A DNA stretch of 64,000 nucleotides from JTS-AC122 sp050246015 (GTDB lineage: Bacteria > Planctomycetota > Phycisphaerae > Phycisphaerales > UBA1924), in assembly GCA_050246015.1 (NCBI GenBank), contig JBFWWU010000013.1:61385-125384 (forward strand), written 5' to 3'. The position numbers were made by a program, and so were the translations under genes. This document shows positions 17,614 to 26,757 of this stretch, in pieces. Numbering within the stretch: the first letter of the stretch is position 1; each line of letters begins with the position of its first letter. The notes beneath the pieces were generated by a model. It searched no databases. It was not told the DNA's origin and saw nothing but the letters and a program-made list of their open reading frames with translations.

Positions 17614-19116
17614 TTACTTCTGCGACATCAGGTCCGCCAGCAATCGCACGCCCCAGCCCGTCGGGCCCTTGATGAATGGTCCGGTATCGCCCTCGACGGC
17701 GTGGACGCCCGCGATGTCGATGTGACACCAGGGGACGCCTGGGGTGACGAAATAGGAGAGGAACGCCGCGCCCTGGATGGGGTGGGCCTTGCGATTGGGA
17801 TTCGAGTTGAGGATGTCCGCGATGGGCGATTTCATCATGTCGCGGTACTCGGCGTCGTGAGGGAGTCGCCACCAGCGCTCGCCGGACGTCCGCATCGCCG
17901 CTTCGAGCCTGCGGCGCAGGTCGTCGTGATCGCACCACAATCCGGCGAAGGTCGAGCCCAGGGCGACGACCACGCCGCCCGTGAGCGTCGCCAGGTCGAT
18001 GATGCACTCGGGGTTCTCGTGTTCGCAGGCCCAGCACAGCGCGTCGGCCAGCACGAGCCGTCCCTCCGCGTCGGTGTTCGTCACTTCGACGGTCACGCCG
18101 TTGCGATACCGGATCACGTCGTCCGGTCGGTAGGCCTCGTCCGAGATCGAGTTTTCGGCGCACGCCAGCAGGGCGACGACGGGGCGCTCCGGCTTGATGT
18201 AGGAAGCGATCGCGTGCATGGCGCCGAGCACGGCGCACCCGCCGTCCTTGTCTCGCTTCATCCCCACCATCCCGTTGTTGATCTTGAGCGAGAGTCCGCC
18301 CGAGTCGTACGTCATCGTCTTGCCCACGAGCACGACGGGCTTGGCGCCGGTCTTTCGCTTCGGCGAATACTCCAGCCGGATCAGGCAGGGCTTGTTCTCC
18401 GAGGCTTTGCCGACGTTGATGAGGCCCGCGAAGTTCTCCTTCTCAAGCTCGGCCCCCTTCCACACGCGGCAACTCATCCCGGTCTTCTTCGCGAGTTTGC
18501 GGGCTTGATCGGCCATGAACTCCGTCGTCGCGACGTTCGGCGGCGTCTGGCTCAGATCACGCGCCAGGTTGGTTGACTCGGCCAGGTGCAGGCCTCGCTG
18601 CACGCCGTCCTGGAATGCCTTCGACGACGACCGGATCGACAGCGCCGACTTCGTGCCCCCGTTTTCGCTCCCCTTGCCCTTGAACTCTTCAAAGTTCCAG
18701 GCGATCAGTCCGAGTCCTTCGCCGAAGCATCGCCCGGCCACGGCGGCGTCCCCCTTGGCACTCTCGACCGCTCCATGCAGTTCAATCGCGACGCGCTCAT
18801 CCTTCGTCGCGGCGAGTCGGCGGCCCACCGCGGCGGCGCCTGCCCGCAGGCTCGACGCATCGAACGAGTTCCGCTTCCCCAGCCCCAGAATCAGCACCCG
18901 GGCCGGCTTCGTCGCCGTTCCGCCCCCCGGCGGGTAGGCATCCCAGACTTTTCCGCTGTCCCCGCTGCACTCCGCTCGTTTGAGCGCCTGCGTGATCACC
19001 CGTCCGTATCTGGCATCGAGTGCCGCGGTGGCGCGATCGAGTTTCTTGTCAGTGAATACGCCGACGACAACCGCCTGCGCTGGCGCCTTGGCGGATAGTG
19101 AGACGGACTTGAACAT
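17614..19116 (-). CDS. pepA: Leucyl aminopeptidase (M17)
   Basis: A 500-residue cytosolic aminopeptidase that removes N-terminal residues from peptides. The C-terminal catalytic domain has the M17 hallmarks: VGKTMTYDSGGLSLKI with a catalytic Lys and metal ligand, MKRDKDGGCAVLGAM, and the signature VTNTDAEGRLVLADALCWA. The N-terminal domain is the usual macro-like domain. Length is typical. It heads a probable operon with the CYTH gene. A TACACT box lies in the upstream leader, and CGGAG is a plausible ribosome binding site. Confidence 0.95.
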   Translation of the reverse strand: MFKSVSLSAKAPAQAVVVGVFTDKKLDRATAALDARYGRVITQALKRAECSGDSGKVWDAYPPGGGTATKPARVLILGLGKRNSFDASSLRAGAAAVGRRLAATKDERVAIELHGAVESAKGDAAVAGRCFGEGLGLIAWNFEEFKGKGSENGGTKSALSIRSSSKAFQDGVQRGLHLAESTNLARDLSQTPPNVATTEFMADQARKLAKKTGMSCRVWKGAELEKENFAGLINVGKASENKPCLIRLEYSPKRKTGAKPVVLVGKTMTYDSGGLSLKINNGMVGMKRDKDGGCAVLGAMHAIASYIKPERPVVALLACAENSISDEAYRPDDVIRYRNGVTVEVTNTDAEGRLVLADALCWACEHENPECIIDLATLTGGVVVALGSTFAGLWCDHDDLRRRLEAAMRTSGERWWRLPHDAEYRDMMKSPIADILNSNPNRKAHPIQGAAFLSYFVTPGVPWCHIDIAGVHAVEGDTGPFIKGPTGWGVRLLADLMSQK

Positions 19117-19227
19117 GGATGCTCCGAACGAGGTCCTGGAAGGTGTCTGAGACGGGAACGGAGTGTAGCGTGCTGTCGCGGCGTGTCATCGCCCGCGGAC
19201 TGTTGCCCGATTGACCGAACTCGGCGC

Positions 19228-20499
19228 TCACGGCGTCACGCGGGCGATCCAGCCGCCGCCGATGACGACATCGGGCTCAACGGCGCCGTACAACACAATG
19301 GCCTGCCCCGGCGCGACCGCGATCTGCGGCTCATCAAACCGCACCTGGAATGTCCCGGTGCGCCCCGAGGGGGTGTGGGCGGGAGCGTCGCCCGTGATGC
19401 GGGCGTGTGCCCGTGCCGCGCCGGTGTTGTACCGATACTTCGCCCAGCATTCGAACCATCCCTCGGCGTCGGCGCGGATCCCGCGGGAATCTACGAGCCA
19501 GTTCGCCTCGCCAGCCTCGCACCCGTGCGATCGAAGCGCGTCGCGATCGCCGACGGTGATGGTGTTGGCGACCGGGTCTTTCCCGATGACGTAGATGGGG
19601 TGGCCGAAGGCGACCCCGACGCCGCGTCGCTGGCCGATGGTGTATCGGTGCTGTCCCTCGTGGTGTCCGACCTCGCGCCCGTGTTCGTCGATGATCAGTC
19701 CCGGCTTTGCGACGCCGGGGCGCCGCGATTCCACCAGCCCGGCGTAGTCGTTGTCCGGCACGAAGCAAATCTCCTGCGAGTCCGGCTTGTCAAACACCGG
19801 CAGACCGAACCGCTGGGCCAAGTCGCGCACCTCGCTCTTGTGCAGAGCGCCGACCGGGAGCATCAGGCGCCCGAGTTGCTCGCGCGGGACACCGAACAGG
19901 ACATAGGACTGGTCCTTGGAGTGATCGAGGCCGCGCAGCAGCCGGGCGTTGCCCGTGCTGATGTCATGCCCCGCGCCGCGTGTTTGATCTTCGATCCTGG
20001 CATAGTGCCCGGACGCGACGAAGTCCGCTCCGATCTGCCGCGAATACTCGTGGAGTTTGCCGAACTTCAGCCAGTCGTTGCACCGCACGCACGGGTTGGG
20101 CGTGCGGCCCGTGGCGTACTCATCCACGAAGTAATCGATGATCCGGCCGAAGTCCTTCTTGAAGTTGCAGACGTAGAACGGAATCCCGAGTTCCGCCGCG
20201 ACGAGGCGAGCATCCGCCGCGTCGTTGATCGAGCAGCACCCCTGATGTCCGATCTTGGGCGGCCTCTTTGCAGCACCAACACCGCCGATTGACGGCGCAC
20301 GTCCCGTATCGCCGTTTCGGAAATCGGCTCGGCATGCATCTTCCGCCGGCACCAACTCGTCGAGTGTTTCTCCCGGCGAGCCGAGCCGCATGAAACATCC
20401 GACGACCTCGTACCCCGCGTGCAACAACAGCGCCGCGGCGACGGAGGAATCCACGCCGCCCGACATCGCCACCAGCACTTTGCCTCGCGAAACCGACAT
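19228..20499 (-). CDS. mnmA: tRNA-specific 2-thiouridylase MnmA
   Basis: A 423-residue enzyme that thiolates U34 of tRNA-Lys, -Glu and -Gln. The PP-loop is AMSGGVDSSVAA (about residues 12-23). The catalytic Cys pair is found in TPNPCVRCN and SQEICFVPDNDY. The C-terminal part has the beta-barrel with GQRRGVGVAFG and RYN. An insert of about 40 residues (about 45-87), rich in Gly/Pro and ending HQGCCSIN, separates the PP-loop helix from the next conserved helix; CCS and length are unusual but present in some relatives. It has no Shine-Dalgarno sequence; a TACGAT box stands 6 nt before the ATG. Confidence 0.95.
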   Translation of the reverse strand: MSVSRGKVLVAMSGGVDSSVAAALLLHAGYEVVGCFMRLGSPGETLDELVPAEDACRADFRNGDTGRAPSIGGVGAAKRPPKIGHQGCCSINDAADARLVAAELGIPFYVCNFKKDFGRIIDYFVDEYATGRTPNPCVRCNDWLKFGKLHEYSRQIGADFVASGHYARIEDQTRGAGHDISTGNARLLRGLDHSKDQSYVLFGVPREQLGRLMLPVGALHKSEVRDLAQRFGLPVFDKPDSQEICFVPDNDYAGLVESRRPGVAKPGLIIDEHGREVGHHEGQHRYTIGQRRGVGVAFGHPIYVIGKDPVANTITVGDRDALRSHGCEAGEANWLVDSRGIRADAEGWFECWAKYRYNTGAARAHARITGDAPAHTPSGRTGTFQVRFDEPQIAVAPGQAIVLYGAVEPDVVIGGGWIARVTP

Positions 20500-20505
20500 G
20501 CGCCA

Positions 20506-20511
20506 ATCGTA
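20506..20511 (-). promoter_or_regulatory. Possible -10 box for leaderless mnmA mRNA
   Basis: On the minus strand TACGAT is followed by six bases and the mnmA ATG. If real, the structured element at 20572-20676 lies upstream of this promoter and is not in the mnmA mRNA. Confidence 0.4.
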
Positions 20512-20571
20512 GGAGCGACGACGGCATGTTCTTGCGGGGAGTTGGAGATGATGCGAGCAGTCGGTGGCGCC

Positions 20572-20676
20572 GGGCCGAATCCTCTGAGCCGAACCGCGCG
20601 AGCGGTCGGTCTTCGGGACCGCGAGTCCAGGAGGCTCACAAGACCGGGTGCTCGCGCACCTCGGCTCAGACGGCCC
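20572..20676. ncRNA. Candidate structured RNA: perfect four-way junction
   Basis: A gene-free 105-bp stretch between mnmA and an AhpD-like gene can fold almost completely. The outer helix 20572-20577 pairs with 20671-20676. A ten-pair helix joins 20583-20592 to 20661-20670. Three arms close exactly on the junction with no unpaired base: 20593-20597/20602-20606 (loop GCGA), 20607-20613/20640-20646, and 20647-20651/20656-20660 (loop TCGC). The second arm holds an inner hairpin 20616-20619/20625-20628 and an unpaired AGGAGGCTCAC. All pairs are Watson-Crick, so the strand cannot be told. I do not recognise the family. It could be an unknown ncRNA, a cis element or a DNA cruciform. Confidence 0.5.
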
Positions 20677-20713
20677 TTGGCCGCGTCGGAAGTGACGCCG
20701 GACGCGGGACTGA

Positions 20714-21106
20714 TCACCCGCGCCGGGCGTAGCACTCGTCCATGAAGTCGATCGCGCGGCGAAGATGCGGGATCACGATCGATCCGCCGACGATGAGCGC
20801 GACGTCGAACGTCTCCCACAGTTCGCGCTCGGTGCATCCGGCCCCGATGCATTGATCGACGTGATACGCAATGCAGTCATCGCACCTCAGCACCATCGAC
20901 GCGGCGAGGCCCAGGAGTTCCTTGGTCTTCTTGTCGAGCCCGCCCTCGGCGGACGTGTCCCGATAGGTCTGATCGTCCAGCGCGAAGAACCGCTTGGTGA
21001 CAAGCGTGCCGCCGGGCTGAGAGGGGGTCTGTCCGCTTGAGGCGGCGCCAAGAATGCGGGCATTGAGCCGGGTCCGGAATGCCTGGAACTCGTCGTATCG
21101 TGACAT
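20714..21106 (-). CDS. AhpD/carboxymuconolactone decarboxylase-like protein
   Basis: A 130-residue (from this start) helical protein of the CMD family, many of which are thiol-dependent peroxidase partners. The redox motif is in VLRCDDCIAYHVDQCI, that is CxxC followed by His, as in AhpD. KTKELLGLAASM before it and TERELWETFDVALIVGGS after it are typical. I chose MSRYDEFQAFR at 21106; an upstream in-frame start at 21175 would add 23 residues. No ribosome binding site favours either. It lies about 100 bp after the SLATT-like gene on the same strand. Confidence 0.85.
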   Translation of the reverse strand: MSRYDEFQAFRTRLNARILGAASSGQTPSQPGGTLVTKRFFALDDQTYRDTSAEGGLDKKTKELLGLAASMVLRCDDCIAYHVDQCIGAGCTERELWETFDVALIVGGSIVIPHLRRAIDFMDECYARRG

Positions 21107-21206
21107 GCCGGGATGGTAGTGGCGCCAGAGGGTGGTGAACGCGTCGAGCGCGCCGTGCGGACCGGCTCGTCGCACCCCGCTGTCGATCGATCGCCCGGCT
21201 CCCGCA

Positions 21207-22277
21207 TCACACGAGATAGTTTGTCTTGTGGATGACCCGCAGCACCTGCCGCAGTTCCTCGATCAGCAGCGTTTCCACTTGATGCATCGTTTCAAGTTTG
21301 TCGCTGGCCCGTCGAGCCGCTTCGAACCGCGACTTGAGCCCCACGAGTCGGATCCAGTGCTCGTCGTAGCGCGCGCGATGCTCGGCGATCGCCAGGGCTT
21401 GACGGTACACACGCACCAGCGCGCTGATCACCACCAGCAGCAACGCCGTCGCGGGCAGCGTCGGCTCCAGCCACTCGGGGATGACGGTCCCGCCCGCTTC
21501 GATCGCCATCGTCACAAGTTGCCCGGCCGATAGCAACACCGCCGAAAACAGCGTCCACCGGGCCACCGACTCGGACCATTCGTCACGCGCGGCGTAGCGG
21601 GCGCGCACGAACTGAAAATACGAGAGTTGCACCCCCAGGCGCAGGTCCGCATACGTCCGAAAGACGGCCTCCGCGATCGCCCCGTCCGTGTACGGGGTTA
21701 CCGGGTGCGCCCCTTCCATCTCGCTCCCGTCCGCGAACGACGACATCGTCCCCTCGACCGCGCCGCGCTTCTGCATCAGGCGGGCCCAGCGCTGCTTTCG
21801 AATGTCGTCGAACTCCGCAAACGACGTGGACGCCTTCGATACGGTCTCTCCGTCCAGGAGCAGCTCAAAGTGCCAGCAGCGGATCAACTCCGCCAGGAAC
21901 CGGGCGGACAGCCACCCCGACCGGGCCCGGCCGAACCAGGGTCCCAGCGCCAGAACGACCGCCGCGAGTGCGGCCAGTTCGATCCCCACTCTCACACCCG
22001 CGTGCAGCCGCCACGGGCATTCCACCAGCGCGTGCAGGTAGATCTCCAGTGTCATCCCGACCAGCGACGCCCCGGCGAGCACGATCGATGCCGCCCCGAT
22101 CCCGCGCAGCCGATCCCGCGCCGACAGTGCCGCCGCGTCGTACCGCCTGAACTCCGCGATGAGCGGCTCGAACCGCAGCACCCCGCGTAGCGCGGGCACG
22201 GCGTCCAGGTACTCTTCCGCCGGTTCCAGGTCCGTGTTGTGCTTGTACTCCGTCTTGGGCAGGTCTGGGCTCGTCAT
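21207..22277 (-). CDS. Four-TM membrane protein, SLATT/DUF4231-like
   Basis: A 356-residue membrane protein, third gene of the STAND unit. Two pairs of hydrophobic helices are visible: one at about residues 65-85 and 100-120 (IVLAGASLVGMTLEIYLHAL, then IELAALAAVVLALGPWF) and one late (about 240-265 and 275-295). After the first pair, RARSGWLSARFLAELIRCWHF resembles the basic helix after the TM pair in SLATT/DUF4231 effectors, which are proposed to damage membranes in conflict systems. A coiled C-terminal segment ends the protein. ATG at 22277 follows GGGGAAAC; a GTG four codons earlier is possible. The family call is tentative. Confidence 0.8.
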   Translation of the reverse strand: MTSPDLPKTEYKHNTDLEPAEEYLDAVPALRGVLRFEPLIAEFRRYDAAALSARDRLRGIGAASIVLAGASLVGMTLEIYLHALVECPWRLHAGVRVGIELAALAAVVLALGPWFGRARSGWLSARFLAELIRCWHFELLLDGETVSKASTSFAEFDDIRKQRWARLMQKRGAVEGTMSSFADGSEMEGAHPVTPYTDGAIAEAVFRTYADLRLGVQLSYFQFVRARYAARDEWSESVARWTLFSAVLLSAGQLVTMAIEAGGTVIPEWLEPTLPATALLLVVISALVRVYRQALAIAEHRARYDEHWIRLVGLKSRFEAARRASDKLETMHQVETLLIEELRQVLRVIHKTNYLV

Positions 22278-22334
22278 CTGTTTCCCCACTTCATGGCGGT
22301 CGTTCCACTCGCGGTTGAAACGGCTGCTCGCCGT

Positions 22335-23363
22335 CTACCTCGTGCCTGCGACACCCACCGCGCCCCCGAATCCCTCGTTGTCGGATGCGAGCATCAGCAC
22401 GTTGACCGGCTTCGTGGTGCCACGCCCCGCCGCCACTCTCAGTTCAGTGAAACAGATGCCTTCCACCTTGTGACCGGCGATCACGTTCGTCTGCTCCGGC
22501 TCTCCCGCGACAAACCGTCCATCTTGGAGTTTCCCGATCCTGAAGACTCGCGATTCGAACGGACCCATGTTCCCCGAATCCAGCGATGAGGACATCCACA
22601 CGTTTCCATCGGGGTCCGGGCACAGGTCCGTGCACAGCCGCCACCCGCGTCCGTACGAGCCCGTCAGCCGAAGGGTCGATCCCGGCGTCGCTTCCACTCT
22701 CCCGTCGGCGTCGAGCATGATGCCCACGAACTCGACCGCCGGGTCCACGGCAGGTTCGTTCCCGCGCTGGTCTCCGCGATCCGCCAGCAGCAGCATCACC
22801 CGCCCATCCTCCAGTCGATCCGCCACGATTCCCTCGACGTTCGCCAGCGACTTCGTATACGGCTGAAGATCGATCACCCGCTCATCGAGCGTCGCTGTCG
22901 CCGCGGCGCCATCCGTCCTCACCGTCACCGTGAACAGCCGCCGATGCTTCCGGTCACTCCCGCTCTCCAGCAGATAGAACGACCCCGCTCGGCCCGGCAC
23001 CGGCGTCACCGCCTCGATGTCATTCCCCTGTATCGGTCCGTGCTCAAGCACATGCAGCGGCTCATACCGCGGCGTCCCCCCCTCGACAAACGTCATTAGC
23101 CCGCAGCGCCACGGTGGTGTATCTTCCTGCTCCGCCTCCCCCGCCGCTCGCGCCGACGCCGATTTCACGTCGTGCACCACCAGGTACCGCGAGGCGTCCA
23201 CACGTGCGATTCCGCTGATCGCCGGCATGGGGCCGTTCCACGCGGGCGCCGACCTGTCAGCCGCCATCGGCCTCGTCGAGCACCCGCCGGCGCCGAGACC
23301 GATCGCCGCCAGCCCAACCGTCTGCACGAATATCTTCCGTTGGGTTCCGCCGCACCGCAGCAA
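22335..23363 (-). CDS. Exported propeller-like lipoprotein, second gene of the STAND unit
   Basis: A 342-residue protein of unknown function. The N-terminus has basic residues (RCGGTQRK), a hydrophobic stretch and GLGAGGCS, which could be a lipobox, though AGGC is not ideal. The rest is beta-rich, with blade-like repeats such as NDIEAVTPVPGRAGSFYLLE, NVEGIVADRLEDGRVMLLLA, DLCPDPDGNVWMSSSL and GHKVEGICF, which resemble esterase/phytase-like propellers. A TTG start at 23363 is chosen because GAGGAGG stands five bases before it; a GTG six codons upstream has none. It lies 28 bp after the STAND gene stop. Confidence 0.78.
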   Translation of the reverse strand: MLRCGGTQRKIFVQTVGLAAIGLGAGGCSTRPMAADRSAPAWNGPMPAISGIARVDASRYLVVHDVKSASARAAGEAEQEDTPPWRCGLMTFVEGGTPRYEPLHVLEHGPIQGNDIEAVTPVPGRAGSFYLLESGSDRKHRRLFTVTVRTDGAAATATLDERVIDLQPYTKSLANVEGIVADRLEDGRVMLLLADRGDQRGNEPAVDPAVEFVGIMLDADGRVEATPGSTLRLTGSYGRGWRLCTDLCPDPDGNVWMSSSLDSGNMGPFESRVFRIGKLQDGRFVAGEPEQTNVIAGHKVEGICFTELRVAAGRGTTKPVNVLMLASDNEGFGGAVGVAGTR

Positions 23364-23391
23364 TCTAGCCTCCTCGCGCACTCATTGATCT

Positions 23392-26300
23392 CTACTGGTC
23401 GCCCAGCCGCTTTCGTTCCAACTCCCGGGACTCTTCTTCCTCGCTGGCCTGCTGTTGCTGCTCAAGCTCGTCTCTCTTTGACTGGCATTTGGCCGCCTCG
23501 TCGGGCTCTCCGGCCGCCTCGTAACATTCCGCCAGCAGGTCGTAGGCGGCGATGATATCCGGATGGTGCGAGTTGAACAGCGCCAGGTCTTCCCGGCGAT
23601 AGCGAAGCACCGTCTCGGCGTCGCGCCGCGCATCTTGAACGTTTCCCTGGCACAGGTACAGCTTGGCCCGAGCCTCTAGACACTTTGCCAGCCTGAGCTG
23701 GTTGTAGTAGAGCGGTTGACGCAAAATGCTGTAGCTATCGGCCAGAAGTTTCTCCGCCTCATCGCCGGGCTTGCATTGTCCCAGGTCGATCAGCACCCGG
23801 GCGAGCTTGTATTCCTGAGCTGCCGCAAGCCCGTTGCGCTCATGCTTCACACGCTGAAGCGCTTCGCGCAGATACGGCTCGGCTTCCGTTAGTTTTTTCT
23901 GATACTGAAGCAAAATGCCGTATTCCCCCCGCGCCAGCGCGAGTTTCGGCGGAAGATCCTTCAGCAGTTCGATCTGCCGCTTGTACGCCCGCTCCGCTTC
24001 GGTAAACTGACCCAGGCTGCGGTGCGCTTCGCCGATATTCTCATAGATATCCGCCAAGACCGTTGGGTCTATGTCTGATCTGTTCTCCGACGCCTCGGCT
24101 ACTTCCTGGAGCAAGCGAGCCGCCCGGACATTTCGACCGAATCGACGATGCAGTCCCGCGACGTATCCCTGCGCCTTGAGCGTGTCCGGTCCCCGGGATC
24201 CCTGTAACTCGCCATAGAGTCGCTGTGCCTGCTCGTCGGCGCTCATCGCTTTCCCGTATGCACCGGCCTGATAGAGGTATCCTCCAAGCTTGAGCACGGC
24301 CTTCGCCAGCGCCGCCTTGTCGCTCAGATTTGCTTCCTCCAGCAGGTCCACGGCCCGTTCCTGCACGCGCGCCGCCGCGACATACAAGCCCCTGTCCTTC
24401 ATCATCTTGGCCACATCCTCTAACTCCTTTGCCCCGAGTCTAAGGAGTTGCGGCGTCTTTGGCGGGTCTAGCAGAAGGTACTGACCCACCGCGTTGTCGA
24501 TCACGTTGTTCATGAGCCCCCACGATTGCTCAGTCAGCGGATCGTCCGTCTCGAACCCTGTTATGATGGCACCGAGCCATTCCGACTGCTTCTCATATTC
24601 CTCCTTGACGTACTGCTTGGTCTGTGTATGCGCGCTCTTTTCCCGGTACGCGTACACGGCCGTCCCCGCCGCGATCACGAATGCCACCGTCATGATGACC
24701 GCGATGCGCTTGTCCCGCGCCCGCTGCCGCCGGGACGCCCGGTCCCGGCGCTCCACCGCCGCGCGCACGAACTCCGCCACCACCGGCTCGACGGGCAGCC
24801 CCTGCGGCTGCGCCATGAACTGCTCCGCCTGCGCCAGTTTCGCGTCGTGCAGTGAAAGATCCTCTTCTCGCTTTCCGCGCGAGGCCCATTCCTCCGCCTC
24901 CTGCTTCAGCGCGGCGTGCAGCCGCAGCAACACCTCTCGGTGCGCGATCCACGCCGACAGCGTCTGCCATTCCCGGAGCATTGCTTCATGGGCGATCGAG
25001 ATCACCGGCTTGTTCTGATCGTCCTTGTCGGTGATCAGCAGCCGCGCCTTGTCCAGTTCCAACTGGAGCGTGCGGGAGTCCGGGTCTTCAAATCGTTCGG
25101 GTCTGGCGTACAGCCGGACCCGCTGCCCGTCTCGGTCGATGCTTACCAGGCTTCCGAACACCGTGTTCCACGCCGCCTCCGGATCTCCCTTCATCGCCCG
25201 GAACGCCGCGTTGCGCGCCTCGTCCGCCCGCTTGCTCAACGCGCCGGCCAGCCCTCCCAGTTCATCAAACGCCTCGAACGTCATGACGCGCCGACCCTTG
25301 GCCGTGCTCCTCTCAAAGAGTTGCTGGAGCGTGTATGAGAGCAGCGGCAGCGGGTCTGTGTGACGCATCGCGGCGTTAATGATCTCATCCTCCAGTTTTC
25401 CTCGATCCGGACGCGATTCGAACTTCACCCCGGCCAGCCGCGCTGGTTCCGTGACCACCTGGTGCAACTCGGAGAATGTCAGTGGGGGAAGGTGGTATTG
25501 CCCGTCACCCTCCTTGAGCACACGAATGTCCTCGATGGCGGAGCATCGTTCGTAGTAATCGCTCCGGATGGTTCCCAGCACCCAAACCAGGCCCGAACTG
25601 CACAGGATCCGCAGCGCCCTTGCGAAGAGACGCTGATCTTCCTCCGCCGACTTGCGCGTGAAGATTTCTTCGAACGGATCCACCAGCAGCAACAGCCGCG
25701 CGGTCCCGCTTGGTCCACCTCCCTCGGATGCGGCGATGCGACCCAGACGCAGGCGAAGGACGGGCACCACCGCCCCCGGATCATCGCGGAGCATCGCCGC
25801 CAGCCTGTCCTGCCCGCCGCAATCCTCGGCCAACTCGGGGACACCCTGCTCCGCGCACAGCGCGGCGGACAGTCCGCCGATCAGGTCATTTGTCGAGTCG
25901 CTGGGTTCGAAAATAATGCTCCGCCACGCCGCTACGTCGCTGATGACCCGTGTCGTCGTCAGGTGCGGCACCAGGCCCGCACGCACAAACGACGACTTCC
26001 CCACCCCGCTGTGCCCGAAGATCAGCACGAACGGGCGCCCCGCCTTGGCCTGCCTGATCAGGGAACTCACCACCTGATACAGCGCGAGCGTGCGCCCGAA
26101 GAACATCGCGTAGTCGTCCTGCTGGAACACCGCTAGGCCTTTGAACGGCTCCACGACTTCAGACACGACCGCCGCGCCATCGTTATGCGTCAACAACTCC
26201 TCGATCTTCGCCGCCAGCATCTTCTCGAGCTTCTCGGCGAACTCGACCGGAGTCTCGTACGGGTTGAATGCTTCGATCCCCAGTCGCGGCGCCGCGTGCG

Positions 26301-26757
26301 CGAAGAAATCCTTGACCGCTTCCCACTGCGTCTTGGCCTCACGCAGAGCATCCTCCGACATGTCCAGGCTCGCTGGACGAACCGACATCCGCCGATACAC
26401 AAACAGTTTCGGCCGCTCTCCGCCCGCCCCGCGCACCGCGTCGATGACCTCGAACCGCGTCCCCGATTCATGCTCGGTTCCATCTTCCGGGTCGATCGTG
26501 CGCGCTGATCCCAGGGTCGACCACAGGATGAGTACCACGATGTCAAACGTCCCGGGCCTGGGCAGTTGGCTTGGGATCGACGCCTTGGCCTCGTACCACT
26601 CGGATTCCCACAGCGTAAACTCGATCCGGGCCCTGGCGTGAAACCGCCCGACCAGGCGTTTCAGGATCGCCTCGGCGTTGCTCCGTTCTTCGCGGACATC
26701 GTTCGGCGAAGAGATGAAGATCCTGATCGTGCGCACGGCATGAACCCCATTTAGCAT
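23392..26757 (-). CDS. DUF4062-like / nSTAND1 NTPase / TPR protein
   Basis: A 1121-residue multidomain protein. Residues 9-165 begin RTIRIFISSPNDVREERSNA and resemble DUF4062/TIR-like effector domains. Residues 204-222 (PFKGLAVFQQDDYAMFFGR) are the entry motif of nSTAND1. The P-loop GHSGVGKSS is at 248-256 and Walker B LLLLVDPFEEIF around 356-367. TIRSDYYERC and LPLLSYTLQQLFE fit the same NTPase group. One membrane helix lies at about 683-704 (MTVAFVIAAGTAVYAY). The C-terminal 400 residues are TPR-like helical repeats. STAND proteins oligomerise on ligand binding by the repeats, so the N-terminal domain is inferred to be the effector. A GTG seven codons inside is an alternative start. Confidence 0.88.
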   Translation of the reverse strand: MLNGVHAVRTIRIFISSPNDVREERSNAEAILKRLVGRFHARARIEFTLWESEWYEAKASIPSQLPRPGTFDIVVLILWSTLGSARTIDPEDGTEHESGTRFEVIDAVRGAGGERPKLFVYRRMSVRPASLDMSEDALREAKTQWEAVKDFFAHAAPRLGIEAFNPYETPVEFAEKLEKMLAAKIEELLTHNDGAAVVSEVVEPFKGLAVFQQDDYAMFFGRTLALYQVVSSLIRQAKAGRPFVLIFGHSGVGKSSFVRAGLVPHLTTTRVISDVAAWRSIIFEPSDSTNDLIGGLSAALCAEQGVPELAEDCGGQDRLAAMLRDDPGAVVPVLRLRLGRIAASEGGGPSGTARLLLLVDPFEEIFTRKSAEEDQRLFARALRILCSSGLVWVLGTIRSDYYERCSAIEDIRVLKEGDGQYHLPPLTFSELHQVVTEPARLAGVKFESRPDRGKLEDEIINAAMRHTDPLPLLSYTLQQLFERSTAKGRRVMTFEAFDELGGLAGALSKRADEARNAAFRAMKGDPEAAWNTVFGSLVSIDRDGQRVRLYARPERFEDPDSRTLQLELDKARLLITDKDDQNKPVISIAHEAMLREWQTLSAWIAHREVLLRLHAALKQEAEEWASRGKREEDLSLHDAKLAQAEQFMAQPQGLPVEPVVAEFVRAAVERRDRASRRQRARDKRIAVIMTVAFVIAAGTAVYAYREKSAHTQTKQYVKEEYEKQSEWLGAIITGFETDDPLTEQSWGLMNNVIDNAVGQYLLLDPPKTPQLLRLGAKELEDVAKMMKDRGLYVAAARVQERAVDLLEEANLSDKAALAKAVLKLGGYLYQAGAYGKAMSADEQAQRLYGELQGSRGPDTLKAQGYVAGLHRRFGRNVRAARLLQEVAEASENRSDIDPTVLADIYENIGEAHRSLGQFTEAERAYKRQIELLKDLPPKLALARGEYGILLQYQKKLTEAEPYLREALQRVKHERNGLAAAQEYKLARVLIDLGQCKPGDEAEKLLADSYSILRQPLYYNQLRLAKCLEARAKLYLCQGNVQDARRDAETVLRYRREDLALFNSHHPDIIAAYDLLAECYEAAGEPDEAAKCQSKRDELEQQQQASEEEESRELERKRLGDQ

